From assembly GCA_023381015.1 (NCBI GenBank), contig JAMCTE010000012.1, forward strand, positions 1 to 64,000: DNA of 64,000 nucleotides. Direction: 5' to 3'. How positions within the stretch are numbered: the first letter of the stretch is position 1; each line of letters starts with the position of its first letter. Shown here in pieces: positions 1 through 10,454 of this stretch. The position numbers and the translations under genes were made by a program. Below the pieces are notes generated by a model that did no database searches, had not been told where the DNA came from, and was given only the letters and a program-made list of their open reading frames with translations. This DNA is from Patescibacteria group bacterium. GTDB taxonomy: Bacteria; Patescibacteriota; Microgenomatia; UBA1406; GWC2-37-13.

Positions 1-808
1 CTCTCATCTTTTTCAAGTTTTTATTCTCTAAAACCGAATACTTCGGCCTTTTTGCCCGGGTCGGGAAGTGGGATGAGTCAACCGGGTTACATTCTACTTT
101 CATTTTCATTTGCTTAAAAATTTCGCTGGCAAATTCGTACCAGCTGCACTGTCCTTGCGAAGTCATATGATAAAGACCATAATTGTCGGTTTTCAACAAT
201 TCATTTAAATTCTCGGCGATGTTTTTCGTGTAAGTCGGGGTACAGGTCTGGTCGTCAACGACGCTGACCTGGCCTTTTTCTTTTCCTAATCTAATCATCA
301 ATTCGACAAAATTACCGCCTTTCCCCGACGATCCTGCCGTACCATGTAGGCCACAAACCCTGATAACAAAATGCCTGTCGGCGATGTAACGGGTAAAATT
401 TTCTCCGGCTAATTTAGAAGTTCCATAGACATTTACCGGTCCAGTATTATCGGCTTCGGAAAAGGGTGTATTTCTTTTTTCGTCCAGACCAAAGACGTAG
501 TCAGTGCTAATAAAAACCGTCGTCCAGCCCTTTGACTGACAAAGTTCGGCTATATTTTTTTGGGCGCTGGCGTTAACTAAAAAAGCTTTATCCGGATTGT
601 CTTCAACTTCGTCGACTTTGTGATACGCCGAAGTATTAATAACGATGTCTGGATTAATGCCTTCTAAAACTTTTTTTACATTAGTTATGTCCGTAACTTC
701 TATATCTTGATGGGTGAGGGGAGTGATCGAGTAAAAATCTTTGTCGAAGACTTTCCTGATATCGGTCGACAGTTGGCCGTTGGCTCCGATAAGGGCGAGT
801 TTCTTCAT
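1..808 (-). CDS. rfbD: dTDP-4-dehydrorhamnose reductase, C-terminus cut by window edge
   Basis: Reduces dTDP-4-keto-L-rhamnose to dTDP-L-rhamnose in the cytoplasm, for surface polysaccharide. Translating the minus strand from the ATG at 806-808 gives an SDR protein: Rossmann motif GANGQLSTD at residues 8-16, the extended-SDR segments INTSAYHKVD and STDYVFGL, and catalytic YGTSKLAGE. About 269 residues are present; the family is usually 280-300, so only a few C-terminal residues are missing. A TATCAT box ends 7 nt before the ATG, which suggests a leaderless transcript. It fits the sugar-nucleotide genes that follow (gmd, galE). Confidence 0.88.
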   Translation of the reverse strand, partial: MKKLALIGANGQLSTDIRKVFDKDFYSITPLTHQDIEVTDITNVKKVLEGINPDIVINTSAYHKVDEVEDNPDKAFLVNASAQKNIAELCQSKGWTTVFISTDYVFGLDEKRNTPFSEADNTGPVNVYGTSKLAGENFTRYIADRHFVIRVCGLHGTAGSSGKGGNFVELMIRLGKEKGQVSVVDDQTCTPTYTKNIAENLNELLKTDNYGLYHMTSQGQCSWYEFASEIFKQMKMKVECNPVDSSHFPTRAKRPKYSVLENKNLKKMR

Positions 809-880
809 AACCAAATGATAGCAGATAATTTTTTCAGTTTATATATGTCAAACCAAAATAAAAAAATATCAGCTCATTTT

Positions 881-907
881 GTCATTCCGGCGTAGGCCGG
901 AATCCAG
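881..907. repeat. REP-like palindrome (GTCATTCCGGC family)
   Basis: ATTCCGGC and GCCGGAAT pair around a 3-nt loop (884-902), followed by CCAG. Nearly the same sequence recurs at 7874-7899, where it is translated inside a gene. Here it lies between rfbD and the next promoter. Confidence 0.8.
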
Positions 908-947
908 ACTATAATTATACAATTTAAATTCGGCGTAACACTTGCCA

Positions 948-976
948 TTGACATCGGCAAGAATAATCCCTATAAA
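948..976 (+). promoter_or_regulatory. Sigma-70-like promoter, leaderless arrangement
   Basis: TTGACA at 948-953, a 17-bp spacer and TATAAA at 971-976. The ATG at 983 starts 7 nt after the -10 box, where transcription would normally begin, so the mRNA probably has no leader. This is the clearest example of a pattern seen at many backbone genes in the window. Confidence 0.75.
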
Positions 977-982
977 TTTAGT

Positions 983-1945
983 ATGAGATCAAAAAAATCC
1001 AGGAAAAAGATGAGAGTGGCAAGACCTGCAAAATCAACCAGCGCTTTCTCCCTGATAGTTTTTTTGGCGGTCCTGACGATCGTCGTCTGGGGATTCAACT
1101 TCTACAATTCAAGGCCAAAAGTTCTCGGAAGCCAGACTTTCTTGAGTGACCAAGCGGAAGGAAGCGACAACAACAATACTGCCAACACCTCCGAATCGAC
1201 CGGCGGCAAACAAGAATCAGTCAGCCAACCGGCAGAAACCAAAACTGCCGAACCGACCGAAGTCCGCCAGCAGACTGAGACCCCCGAGCCGAGCGAAACG
1301 CCGAAACCAAAAGAAGTTACCGAGCCGGCCGATGTCCCGGAAATCAAACAAAAAACCCAAGAAATCAACAATGAGATTGGTCAGCAGGTCAAAAACGATA
1401 GCCTCAACGAAATCGACGTCGAAGCGCCAGGAGACGTTTCCGGTTCAGGAAAAATTGTCTTGAAAGACGCTTTTAACCGGCTAAGAGTTTTGAGTGCACC
1501 TGTCGCGACGTCAACACCGCTTACCCAGATCAACACACCTGACGCCGGCGAAGTCAGCGTCCGCGTCGGAGGAACAAACAATGTCGCCATCCAAAACGGG
1601 CCTTATACCGTCAACAGCCAATTCCCGGTCGTCATCGATCCGAAAAACCATACAATCGCCATCAGGACGCCAAGCGGAATCATCATCTTAAATAATCTGC
1701 CGGTCCAGGCTTTCCAAAACTTGCCGGCTGACAGCAGACTGTCGTCGGTCAACTCGATTAATCTGACATTTAACGCTGGTCAACCGACCTACCAGACCGA
1801 GGGAGTGCAAACCAGGCAATTCCTAGGCCTCGTACCGGTAAGCGCGAACGTCGTCATGCAGATAAATGCCCAAACGGGGCAAGTCGTCAGCACGAAGCTG
1901 CCGTGGTACTTCTCGCTTTTCGGTTTCGCTTTCAAAACGATATAA
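983..1945 (+). CDS. Membrane-anchored surface protein of unknown function
   Basis: The basic N-terminus (RSKKSRKKMR) is followed by one transmembrane helix at about residues 24-40. Then comes a low-complexity linker rich in Thr, Glu, Pro and Ser (about 50-130), and a C-terminal region of about 180 residues rich in Val, Asn and Gln that looks like beta structure. This suggests an extracytoplasmic domain held off the membrane on a flexible stalk. No catalytic motif is visible and the family is not recognised. Start chosen from the promoter box 7 nt upstream. It sits 9 bp before the GT4 gene. Confidence 0.7.
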   Translation: MRSKKSRKKMRVARPAKSTSAFSLIVFLAVLTIVVWGFNFYNSRPKVLGSQTFLSDQAEGSDNNNTANTSESTGGKQESVSQPAETKTAEPTEVRQQTETPEPSETPKPKEVTEPADVPEIKQKTQEINNEIGQQVKNDSLNEIDVEAPGDVSGSGKIVLKDAFNRLRVLSAPVATSTPLTQINTPDAGEVSVRVGGTNNVAIQNGPYTVNSQFPVVIDPKNHTIAIRTPSGIIILNNLPVQAFQNLPADSRLSSVNSINLTFNAGQPTYQTEGVQTRQFLGLVPVSANVVMQINAQTGQVVSTKLPWYFSLFGFAFKTI

Positions 1946-1954
1946 TATTCCTAT

Positions 1955-3049
1955 ATGACAATTGGAATAGACATCACCCCTTTGCTTTTCCAAGGCAGCG
2001 GCGTTGCTGACTATACCTACAATCTCGTCAAAAACCTTCTTCTCATCGACAAAAAAAACCAATACAAACTGCTTTTTACCTCACCCCGGATCAACAAGAG
2101 CTTCCCATTCCTTGAAGAATTCAAAAAGATGGGCGCGAAAATCTACCGCTATCCGCTTCCTTTTGTTTTTTTCCAAATCTGCTGGGAAAAACTGGACGTC
2201 GTCCCGGTCGAATGGCTGATCGGGCCGATCGACGTCTTTTACGCATCCGACTTCCTGAGACCGCCGTCAACGGTCAGGACCGTCACCACCGTCCACGACC
2301 TGATCTGGAAAATCCATCCCGGCTACCACGAAGATTTCATCGTCAAAACCCACGATAAGAAACTGTCCAAAACCATCCAATACCGCGACACCGTCGTCGT
2401 CGACTCGCAAACCACCAAAAACGACCTGCTCAAATATTTCCCCAGAGTCAACCAGAAAAAAATCCACGTCATCTATCCGGGGATAGGAGAAGAGTTCAAG
2501 CCGCCTGACCAGAGGCCCAAACGATCGCTTTCCGATAAACCATACATCCTTTATGTCGGCGCCATCGAACCGAGGAAAAATCTTTTGACGGCGATCGAAG
2601 TTTTTCGCGAATTGATTAAGGATAAGTATTTTTCCGACTTCGAATTCTTGATCGCCGGTATGGCCGGCTGGAGGAAAAACCAGGTGACAGACGAGGTCAA
2701 AAATCTCCGCCTGGAGGGCAGGGTAAAATTCTTGGGTTACGTCAAAGACCAAGACCTGCCCGGACTTTATTCAAAAGCGAAGCTTACTGTTTATCTTTCC
2801 TCCTACGAAGGCTTTGGCTTGCCGCCACTCGAATCACTGGCTTGCGGCACGCCGGTATTGGCCGGCGACAACTCCAGCATGAAAGAAACCATTGACCGGC
2901 AGTTCCTGGTCGACGTCTTCGACAAAAAAGAAGTCCTGAAAAAGATGAAGTTTCTCCTTAAGAGCGCTGCCGTGGTCGACTCCCTGAAAGTCCGGGAGAA
3001 ATTTTCCTGGCATTCAGCAGCAGAACAATTACTGAGGTTATGGCAATGA
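1955..3049 (+). CDS. Glycosyltransferase family 4 (GT-B fold)
   Basis: Transfers a sugar from a nucleotide-sugar donor to a growing glycan at the cytoplasmic membrane face. The N-terminal half has the GT-B acceptor-domain start GIDITPLLFQGSGVADYTYN. The C-terminal half has the donor-domain signatures YVGAIEPRKNL and EGFGLPPLESLACGTPVLA, the latter containing the family E-x7-E motif. Its 364 residues are normal for GT4. TATAAT at 1941-1946 lies 9 nt before the ATG. The 3' end overlaps the convergent acyltransferase by 92 bp. Donor and acceptor cannot be read from sequence. Confidence 0.9.
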   Translation: MTIGIDITPLLFQGSGVADYTYNLVKNLLLIDKKNQYKLLFTSPRINKSFPFLEEFKKMGAKIYRYPLPFVFFQICWEKLDVVPVEWLIGPIDVFYASDFLRPPSTVRTVTTVHDLIWKIHPGYHEDFIVKTHDKKLSKTIQYRDTVVVDSQTTKNDLLKYFPRVNQKKIHVIYPGIGEEFKPPDQRPKRSLSDKPYILYVGAIEPRKNLLTAIEVFRELIKDKYFSDFEFLIAGMAGWRKNQVTDEVKNLRLEGRVKFLGYVKDQDLPGLYSKAKLTVYLSSYEGFGLPPLESLACGTPVLAGDNSSMKETIDRQFLVDVFDKKEVLKKMKFLLKSAAVVDSLKVREKFSWHSAAEQLLRLWQ

Positions 3050-3950
3050 TCACTCCCGTGAAAACGTACCAGTTGATAAGGTTAACGTTCATCCAGTCGA
3101 GCGAAAAGATCACCAGATTGTGGATAAAGAAAATCGGATAGGAATAAAAGCTGAAAAAGAAAAGGATCTTCTCGAGTCTAAGAACCTTAAATAACTTCAT
3201 TTTCGACATGAAATAGAATATCAAGGTGACGAAGACGCCGTAGCTGATGTGGAAGACGTTTGGCGGATATTTGTTGTAGTACTGGGTCACGTTGTGGCCA
3301 AGATTGATCACAAGCTGCATCGAGGCATAATAAACTATGGCGGCGGCAATCCCAAGACCCAATAGTCTCTTCCACCTCTTTTGGTTTTCGATATAAAAAA
3401 TCACAAAATAGATGACTAAGGACCAGGGCAGCCACATGACGAAACGGTAGTTCCAGTCGCGAAGATAAAGGTAGTAGACCGCCGACCCAAGGCTGACGAA
3501 AAAATAAAGATAGTAAAGGACTTTGTTTTTCTTCCAGAAGTAGTAGACGACCGGAAAAACCAGCGTCAATTCAAAAAAAATCAATACCAGCCAGTTGAGG
3601 TCAAGTCCGCCGTAAAGAAATATGTTTTTGACAACATCGTTCAAGCCGATTTTTTTCGAATAGAGAAAATAACGCAAAGGAAAATAGAAAATCAAAAAAT
3701 AAAAGTAGGGAAGATATAGTCGCAAGAACCGCTTCTTGACGTAGGCGAAAAAGTTTTTCCAACCGAAAATGAACTCCCTCGTATAAAAAAGATAGGCCGA
3801 ACAAAACAAAAAAGCCACGACGGACCATTCGCTCAGGTTCCAAAACAAATAAGCCGTCTTGTCTTTTAAAAAATAGGCGGTGGCGTGGTCCACTATCATC
3901 GCCAGCATCGCCAAACCGCGGAGATTGTCTATATCTTGATTTCGAGGCAT
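2958..3950 (-). CDS. Acyltransferase family 3 membrane protein (OafA-like)
   Basis: An integral membrane O-acyltransferase of the type that acetylates or otherwise acylates surface sugars. It has the family N-terminal signature DNLRGLAMLAMIVDHA at residues 7-22, with the conserved Arg and His, followed by about ten hydrophobic helices. Length (330) is typical. The final helix is encoded antisense to the last 92 bp of the GT4 gene, so the convergent overlap seems real. A TAAAAT box lies about 10 nt before the ATG. Substrate unknown. Confidence 0.8.
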   Translation of the reverse strand: MPRNQDIDNLRGLAMLAMIVDHATAYFLKDKTAYLFWNLSEWSVVAFLFCSAYLFYTREFIFGWKNFFAYVKKRFLRLYLPYFYFLIFYFPLRYFLYSKKIGLNDVVKNIFLYGGLDLNWLVLIFFELTLVFPVVYYFWKKNKVLYYLYFFVSLGSAVYYLYLRDWNYRFVMWLPWSLVIYFVIFYIENQKRWKRLLGLGIAAAIVYYASMQLVINLGHNVTQYYNKYPPNVFHISYGVFVTLIFYFMSKMKLFKVLRLEKILFFFSFYSYPIFFIHNLVIFSLDWMNVNLINWYVFTGVIIAITSVIVLLLNARKISPGLSGSRPRQRS

Positions 3951-4035
3951 ATAAAGATTATTTTAGCATTAATATCTTCTAAAAATGTGGTCTTGTAGCA
4001 TATAGGCTATAGACTTACTAATAATCTATTTCTAG

Positions 4036-5485
<1,450 letters not shown>

Positions 5486-5520
5486 TTAGATTATAACATA
5501 ACTAAAACAAATACAAATCA

Positions 5521-5640
5521 AAATAACCAATCACCAATAACGCAAGTATTCCAAACAAATTACAATGACCAATATTCAATTGAAAATTTGAAAATTTGAA
5601 AATTGGAAATCGTTTGTTTATTGGAATTTGGTTATTGGTT
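5521..5640 (+). mobile_element. Gene-less derivative of the four-helix-bundle element (MITE-like)
   Basis: Carries both ends of the 4036-4505 element in the same orientation but only about 120 bp in total. The left end keeps the ACAATG start context, then reads MTNIQLKI and stops. A 9-bp unit, TGAAAATTT, repeats here (5581-5607). The right 39 nt match the intact copy with four differences. It lies between gmd and the flippase gene. Confidence 0.65.
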
Positions 5641-5672
5641 TATTGCTTCTGCCGTTATGCTACAATTATATA

Positions 5673-6956
5673 ATGCTCGAAAGAATCCTTGGTTTTATCA
5701 GGAAGCCTACCAGCCGCGACGTCATCATCAACACCGTCGGCAACTACCTCAACGTCGTCTTCACGGTATTTTTCGTCGTCCTTCTGGTCCGCGTCCTCAA
5801 CCCGTCAAAGTACGGAGAGTTTGGCGTCCTTCTTGGCATCGCCTATGTCCTTGCCAATATTCTTGATTTCGGGACCACCGCCAGCATCTATTCTTACTTG
5901 CCGGAAATGATCGAGAAAAAACACAAGAATCTTTATGTTTTCCTGAAAACAATCTTCGTTTACCAGACGGTTTTTTCTTTGATCATCATCGCCGGACTTT
6001 TCATCAGCTTCCCATACTTGGATAAGGTTTTTTTCAAAACCGGCGCCCCCAAATACGAGCTCTACCTGACGACTTTTTCCGTCCTGTTTTTCGTCTGGCA
6101 AAATTACATAACGAACGCCATGAACGCCGCCAAAGAGTTTTTTAAGATCAACCTTTGGACCAATCTCTCCAACGTCATAAAAACCGTCGTCATCGTCGCC
6201 TTGATACCGTTCCACCTGGTGACGGTCGGTTCGATCATATTTATCTTCGGACTTCTCGGCCCGGCGATTTTTTTTGCCATCCTCTTTTACGACAAAAAGC
6301 ACGTCTTCGTCCACATCCTCAAAGCGTCCGTCGTCAAAAGCGAATTCAGGTTTGCCTACACGCTGACTTTTTTTATCGGCAGCCAATTCTTGAACCTATC
6401 CCAAAGGATCGACCTTTTTCTTCTTTCCTATTTCATGTCCAGGTCAAACGACGTCGGCTACTACGTCCTGGCCCAAAAAATCATTCTGACCATCATCACG
6501 GCGATCTCGTCAATCACTCAGGTCCTTTCCCCGAACTTCGCCCAGATAAAAAAAAAGGCCGAGATCAGGCAACAGTTCAAGCACGGGCTCCTTTATCTAT
6601 CGATCCCGGCAGTCCTTTTCCTTGTCCTGTATTTGACTCCCTCCTGGGTTTTCACTTTGGTATTTACAAAAAACTATGACAAGACTACCGCCATCTCCCA
6701 CGCCTTGAGCCTGCCTTTCATTATCTTCGTCGCAATCAACCTGCCGGTGCTTTTCCTCCTTTATACGGTCAAAAAACCCGCCTACGTCCTCTATGCTTAT
6801 ATGGCGATCTTTGTCATCATCGCCGCCGGGTGCTATTACCTGATCCCGAAATACGGACGCTTTGAGGATGTTTACGCCATGACCGCCGCTTTTATCGTCA
6901 GTCTTCTCATCTTGAGCGGAGCGACTTGGAAAGAGTATAAAAATTACAAAGAGTAG
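5673..6956 (+). CDS. Polysaccharide flippase, Wzx/MOP superfamily
   Basis: Probably flips lipid-linked oligosaccharide across the cytoplasmic membrane. The 427-residue protein has about twelve to fourteen hydrophobic helices and the family opening RDVIINTVGNYLNVVF. The ATG at 5673 is chosen because a further-upstream TTG would lie inside the repeat ending at 5640, and because TACAAT at 5661-5666 sits 7 nt before this ATG. The polysaccharide setting supports export of a glycan. The 3' end overlaps the next convergent gene by 13 bp. Specificity is unknown. Confidence 0.85.
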   Translation: MLERILGFIRKPTSRDVIINTVGNYLNVVFTVFFVVLLVRVLNPSKYGEFGVLLGIAYVLANILDFGTTASIYSYLPEMIEKKHKNLYVFLKTIFVYQTVFSLIIIAGLFISFPYLDKVFFKTGAPKYELYLTTFSVLFFVWQNYITNAMNAAKEFFKINLWTNLSNVIKTVVIVALIPFHLVTVGSIIFIFGLLGPAIFFAILFYDKKHVFVHILKASVVKSEFRFAYTLTFFIGSQFLNLSQRIDLFLLSYFMSRSNDVGYYVLAQKIILTIITAISSITQVLSPNFAQIKKKAEIRQQFKHGLLYLSIPAVLFLVLYLTPSWVFTLVFTKNYDKTTAISHALSLPFIIFVAINLPVLFLLYTVKKPAYVLYAYMAIFVIIAAGCYYLIPKYGRFEDVYAMTAAFIVSLLILSGATWKEYKNYKE

Positions 6957-8353
6957 GTCATCACTTCCAGATTTCCCCGGAAAGTCTTCTTGTCTTTCAA
7001 TTTATATCCGTCTCTACCGAGAACGGTTTTATAATCGAATCCATAAATGTCGGCTGTATAAGGTATTACAATTACTTCCCCACTTAACTTTTTAACCGGT
7101 AAACTTTTTAACTCCCTCAACTCGTTGACTTTTATATTATTGTTGTAATACTTGACCGGATCGCTTGATGGAATAATCATATAAATAGGAATATCTTTTG
7201 GCTTTGTCCGGTTTGGCTTTTTCCAATCTTCACGGTGGAACTGCGGAGATAGCAAATAAATCAATGAAAACGACATAAATCCCGCCGCGATCAAAGGAAC
7301 CTTCCAATACAACCTCCGAGGTTGTACTTCGGCACCGTTTGACAATCCAAAGCTCAAGATAACAGTCATAATTGGTATTAGATATATAAACCTAAAATAC
7401 TGGAGCAGGGGAGTGACAAACGAAGTAACAAAACCTAACGCTAATGGAAAAACGAACAAAAAGGCGAGTAAAGTTTTTAGTTTTAAGTTTTTAGTTTTTA
7501 ATGAATTTTTAAGCAAAATAAAAAATACGAAAAACGTCCACAATCCGGCAGTAGCGTAATATAACCACTTAGGATAGAAATCTATCCGACCGACGCTGAA
7601 CTTAATGGGGATCAAGAGCAGATTCTTCAGGTTGGCTTTACCCAAGACGCTGGCCCAGTTAGCCACCGTCGGCAGGACGATCCTGGCGTTCATCAACTGG
7701 TGATAAAGCAGGGGAGAGACTACCAGGAAATCTACAAATATTACAAATAGACAAATAAACAAATGATTGTATTGCTTCTTAAAAAACAAATAAATCACGA
7801 AGGCAGCTATCAAAAAAATCGATCCGTAAAACGTAAAAAAAGCCAGGGTGATAAAAAAAAGAAAAAATAAAAAGTCATTCCGGCGCAGGCCGGAATCCAA
7901 CCTAAAACGTTCATTTCTGATCTTTGATTCTGATTTTTGTCGGGATGACAACTGCAAAAAATAATATAGAGCCATCGTCAAAAACATCGTCGCCATCATA
8001 TACATGCGGGCTTCCTGCGAATAGTAAACGATAAGGGGATTAAATAAAAAAAACACCGCCGCCCAAACTCCTCCAATAAGATAGACAAAATAACCTGCTG
8101 CCAAACTAGATAGAACAGACGGCATCCGCAAAGAGATTTCCGAATGTCCGAAAACGCCGGTCCAGAATTTCTCCAACCAGTAAAACAACGGCGGATGAAA
8201 ATCAAAGGGAGAAAATTTGGTCAAGATACCAAGATAGCCGTACTGTTGGACGACCCGGGCCGTCGTCGCCTCGTCCAGCCAGAGCGACTGATTGAGGGCA
8301 ATCAACCTCAATAAAAATGCCGCGAAAATAATCAGGATGATTTTTTTACTCAT
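6944..8353 (-). CDS. GT39-like membrane glycosyltransferase (PMT/ArnT type)
   Basis: Polyprenyl-phosphate-sugar-dependent glycosyltransferase with about eleven helices. The first extracytoplasmic loop has the family signature SLWLDEATTAR, with the Asp-Glu pair, and later FDFHPPLFYWLEKFW, as in other GT39/GT83 proteins. Length 469. A 76-bp repeat (7874-7949) is translated in frame as part of a cytoplasmic loop, giving SSRQKSESKIRNERFR followed by LDSGLRRND. A TATAAT-like box lies about 14 nt before the ATG. Substrate is not predictable. Confidence 0.82.
   Translation of the reverse strand: MSKKIILIIFAAFLLRLIALNQSLWLDEATTARVVQQYGYLGILTKFSPFDFHPPLFYWLEKFWTGVFGHSEISLRMPSVLSSLAAGYFVYLIGGVWAAVFFLFNPLIVYYSQEARMYMMATMFLTMALYYFLQLSSRQKSESKIRNERFRLDSGLRRNDFLFFLFFITLAFFTFYGSIFLIAAFVIYLFFKKQYNHLFICLFVIFVDFLVVSPLLYHQLMNARIVLPTVANWASVLGKANLKNLLLIPIKFSVGRIDFYPKWLYYATAGLWTFFVFFILLKNSLKTKNLKLKTLLAFLFVFPLALGFVTSFVTPLLQYFRFIYLIPIMTVILSFGLSNGAEVQPRRLYWKVPLIAAGFMSFSLIYLLSPQFHREDWKKPNRTKPKDIPIYMIIPSSDPVKYYNNNIKVNELRELKSLPVKKLSGEVIVIPYTADIYGFDYKTVLGRDGYKLKDKKTFRGNLEVMTYSL
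7874..7949 (-). repeat. Palindromic repeat inserted in frame in a coding region
   Basis: GTCATTCCGGCGCAGGCCGG starts a 26-bp near-copy of the intergenic repeat at 881-907. A second arm, TGTCGGGATGAC, lies near 7937-7948. The minus strand reads through it without a stop, producing LDSGLRRND, a peptide familiar from repeat insertions in many bacterial genes. Confidence 0.75.
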
Positions 8354-8383
8354 TTGCTTTCCATTATTATATATAATCCATAT

Positions 8384-9322
8384 ATGTCCAAAAACACGAT
8401 ATGCGTTTCCAAGAAACTCGTCTATTCTATTACCGGATTAATGATAGTAATTTTTAGCTTGTTGGTCGTTAACTATCTATCCAATCATAAACTGAAAAAC
8501 AGCGCCGAAGCCGCTTATAACAATAAATACAAAAACTTCATCATCGGCGGCAACCAAACCAGGCCGGCTGACCTGCCGTATGTGGCGGCAATAGTCGTCA
8601 AAAATTCCACCATCGATATCCGTTGTACCGGAGTATTGATCAAACCTCAGTGGATATTGACGGCCGCTCACTGTCTAAAAGACGTTATCAATGTTAACGA
8701 CATCAGCGTTGCCGTCGGGATCACCGACGTCAACGGCATGAACGACCTCAATACCTTGAAAGCGGAAAATTATTTCATCGACCCGGAATTCTTATACGCT
8801 TCCAATAAAGACAATTTCGACGTCGCCTTGATAAAACTGCCGTCGCCAATAAATTCAGTTTTCTTGCTTCCGGAAATTCCCGATTACCAATATGTATATT
8901 CGGAAAACGGCGCCCAGGATCTTTATGCGATAAACAGTTTGGTCAGAGTCGCCGGATTCGGCATCACCATGCAGGATAAGGTTTATCAAAAAATGGGGGT
9001 GAGCAATCTTTTTGGAATAAATTCCAAACTGAACGATATCGCCCTGCCGATAGACAACCCCGTAGATAATCTTGATACCGATATGGACCACGTTTTCCTG
9101 GTTGGTTACGACCCGAATAACGTCCTCAATTATTTATATACTGTCGGAGAAGGGGATTCGGGCGGACCGATTCTTGTTGCCCAGACGAACCGTTTCCTTT
9201 CTCCTTATCTAATCGGGATCGTTTCCCAAGGCACCTCAGGCGACGCCCCTCTTCCTTTCAAAGCGATGAAACTAACCGACTTCAAGAGCTGGATCGACCA
9301 AACCATCGCCAACAATGGTTAA
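8384..9322 (+). CDS. Secreted or membrane-anchored trypsin-like serine protease (S1)
   Basis: The S1 triad is intact: His96 in LTAAHC, Asp146 in NFDVALI, and Ser259 in GEGDSGGP. The mature-type start IIGG is at residues 53-56, preceded by an N-terminal transmembrane or signal segment (about 12-31), so the protease acts outside the cytoplasm. The ATG at 8384 is chosen because TATAAT at 8372-8377 ends 7 nt upstream; the longer TTG frame would begin upstream of that promoter. Trypsin-fold proteases are uncommon in small CPR genomes. A role in host or cell-surface proteolysis is inference. Confidence 0.88.
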   Translation: MSKNTICVSKKLVYSITGLMIVIFSLLVVNYLSNHKLKNSAEAAYNNKYKNFIIGGNQTRPADLPYVAAIVVKNSTIDIRCTGVLIKPQWILTAAHCLKDVINVNDISVAVGITDVNGMNDLNTLKAENYFIDPEFLYASNKDNFDVALIKLPSPINSVFLLPEIPDYQYVYSENGAQDLYAINSLVRVAGFGITMQDKVYQKMGVSNLFGINSKLNDIALPIDNPVDNLDTDMDHVFLVGYDPNNVLNYLYTVGEGDSGGPILVAQTNRFLSPYLIGIVSQGTSGDAPLPFKAMKLTDFKSWIDQTIANNG

Positions 9323-9351
9323 TAATTGTTATAATATTCTTTGGTCGTTTT

Positions 9352-9422
9352 GCGGGATTAGTTCATCGGTAGAACATCTGATTTCCAATCAGATAGGACG
9401 GGTTCGATTCCCGTATCCCGCT
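9352..9422 (+). tRNA. tRNA-Gly (TCC)
   Basis: Acceptor GCGGGAT pairs with ATCCCGC. The anticodon arm is TCTGA-TTTCCAA-TCAGA with anticodon TCC. The T-arm is GGACGGGTTCGATTCCCGT. The discriminator is T and CCA is not encoded. TATAAT at 9330-9335 is a likely promoter box. Confidence 0.95.
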
Positions 9423-9431
9423 CATTTCGTC

Positions 9432-10436
9432 TTATTTTTCCCAACCTTGGGGATGAGCTTTATACCAGACGAGAAGTGATTTGATCGAATCTTCGATAGT
9501 TTTACGCGGTTTCCAACCGAGGACGGTCTCCGCTTTTTTTATGGCGGCGATTTTTTTGGCGTCGTCCCCCTGGCGGGTATTGGCCTTGTCGACCGGGATA
9601 GTCTTTCCGGTAAATTTTTCCACCTGCTTGACGACTTCCAGGACCGAGTTGCCGGTTCCGGTACCTAGATTGATTATTTCGCTAGTTCCGTTTTTCAATA
9701 GGTATTCCATCGCCTTGAGGTGGGCTTCGTTTAAGTCGACGACGTCGATATAGTCGCGGATCGGGGTTTTGTCCGGGGTATCGACCTCAGGGCAAGTAAG
9801 ATAAAATTTCTCGATCCCCAGGGCGCCTCGTACCGCATTCTGGACCAGCAAGGTCGACGGTTTTTTAGAGTCACCGATCGTCCCTTCTTCACTGGCGCCG
9901 CAGACGTTGAAATAACGAAGGATCATATAGCTAAATCCTTTGAGCTTGGCATACCATTGGATCACCTCTTCGGCCATTTTTTTCGATGCCCCGTAAGGCG
10001 TCGATGGCTTGAGGGGATGTTTTTCGTCAATCGGGAAGTATTCGGCTTCGCCGTAGACGGCGCAAGTCGAAGAAAAAATTATTTTCTTGACTCCGAACTT
10101 ATCCATCGTCCGCAACAAATTGGCGCTGGCGCTGACGTTATTAAAAAAATACTTTCCCGGATCTTTCATCGACTCGTCGACTAAACAAGAAGCCGCATAA
10201 TGGATGACTACCTCTATTCCTTTTTCCTTTTCGAAAATAGGGGAGGGGTCGTTTTTCAAATCGAATTCGTAGAAACTGAATTTGTCACCGTATTTGTTTT
10301 TGAGAAGTTCCACCGGTCCTTTGTATCCGGTTTGGAAATCGTCGACCCCGACCACCTGATATCCGTTTTTCAAAAACAAATCGGTGGCGATGGAACCGAT
10401 GTAACCGGCACAACCGGTAACCAGTATTTTTGCCAT
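9432..10436 (-). CDS. galE: UDP-glucose 4-epimerase
   Basis: Interconverts UDP-glucose and UDP-galactose (or the N-acetyl forms) for glycan synthesis. Visible motifs are the NAD-binding VTGCAGYIGS at residues 5-14, the FSSTCAVYGE segment, catalytic YGASKKMAEE, LRYFNVCGA and TPIRDYIDVVDL, in GalE order. The ATG at 10436 is preferred over an upstream TTG because TAGAAT lies 5-6 nt upstream, matching the leaderless pattern. Length 334 is normal. Convergent with tRNA-Gly, 9 bp away. Confidence 0.92.
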   Translation of the reverse strand: MAKILVTGCAGYIGSIATDLFLKNGYQVVGVDDFQTGYKGPVELLKNKYGDKFSFYEFDLKNDPSPIFEKEKGIEVVIHYAASCLVDESMKDPGKYFFNNVSASANLLRTMDKFGVKKIIFSSTCAVYGEAEYFPIDEKHPLKPSTPYGASKKMAEEVIQWYAKLKGFSYMILRYFNVCGASEEGTIGDSKKPSTLLVQNAVRGALGIEKFYLTCPEVDTPDKTPIRDYIDVVDLNEAHLKAMEYLLKNGTSEIINLGTGTGNSVLEVVKQVEKFTGKTIPVDKANTRQGDDAKKIAAIKKAETVLGWKPRKTIEDSIKSLLVWYKAHPQGWEK

Positions 10437-10454
10437 ACTATATTCTAACAATAA

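Noticed and set aside
1146-1463. 105-codon basic Pro-rich frame inside the surface protein gene
   Set aside because: Alternative frame of a low-complexity linker; no start signal or domain.
5805-6386. 193-residue frame antisense to the flippase gene
   Set aside because: The composition (Asp, Lys and Gly-rich) is the reflection of GTC-rich codons on the other strand; the flippase has clear membrane helices.
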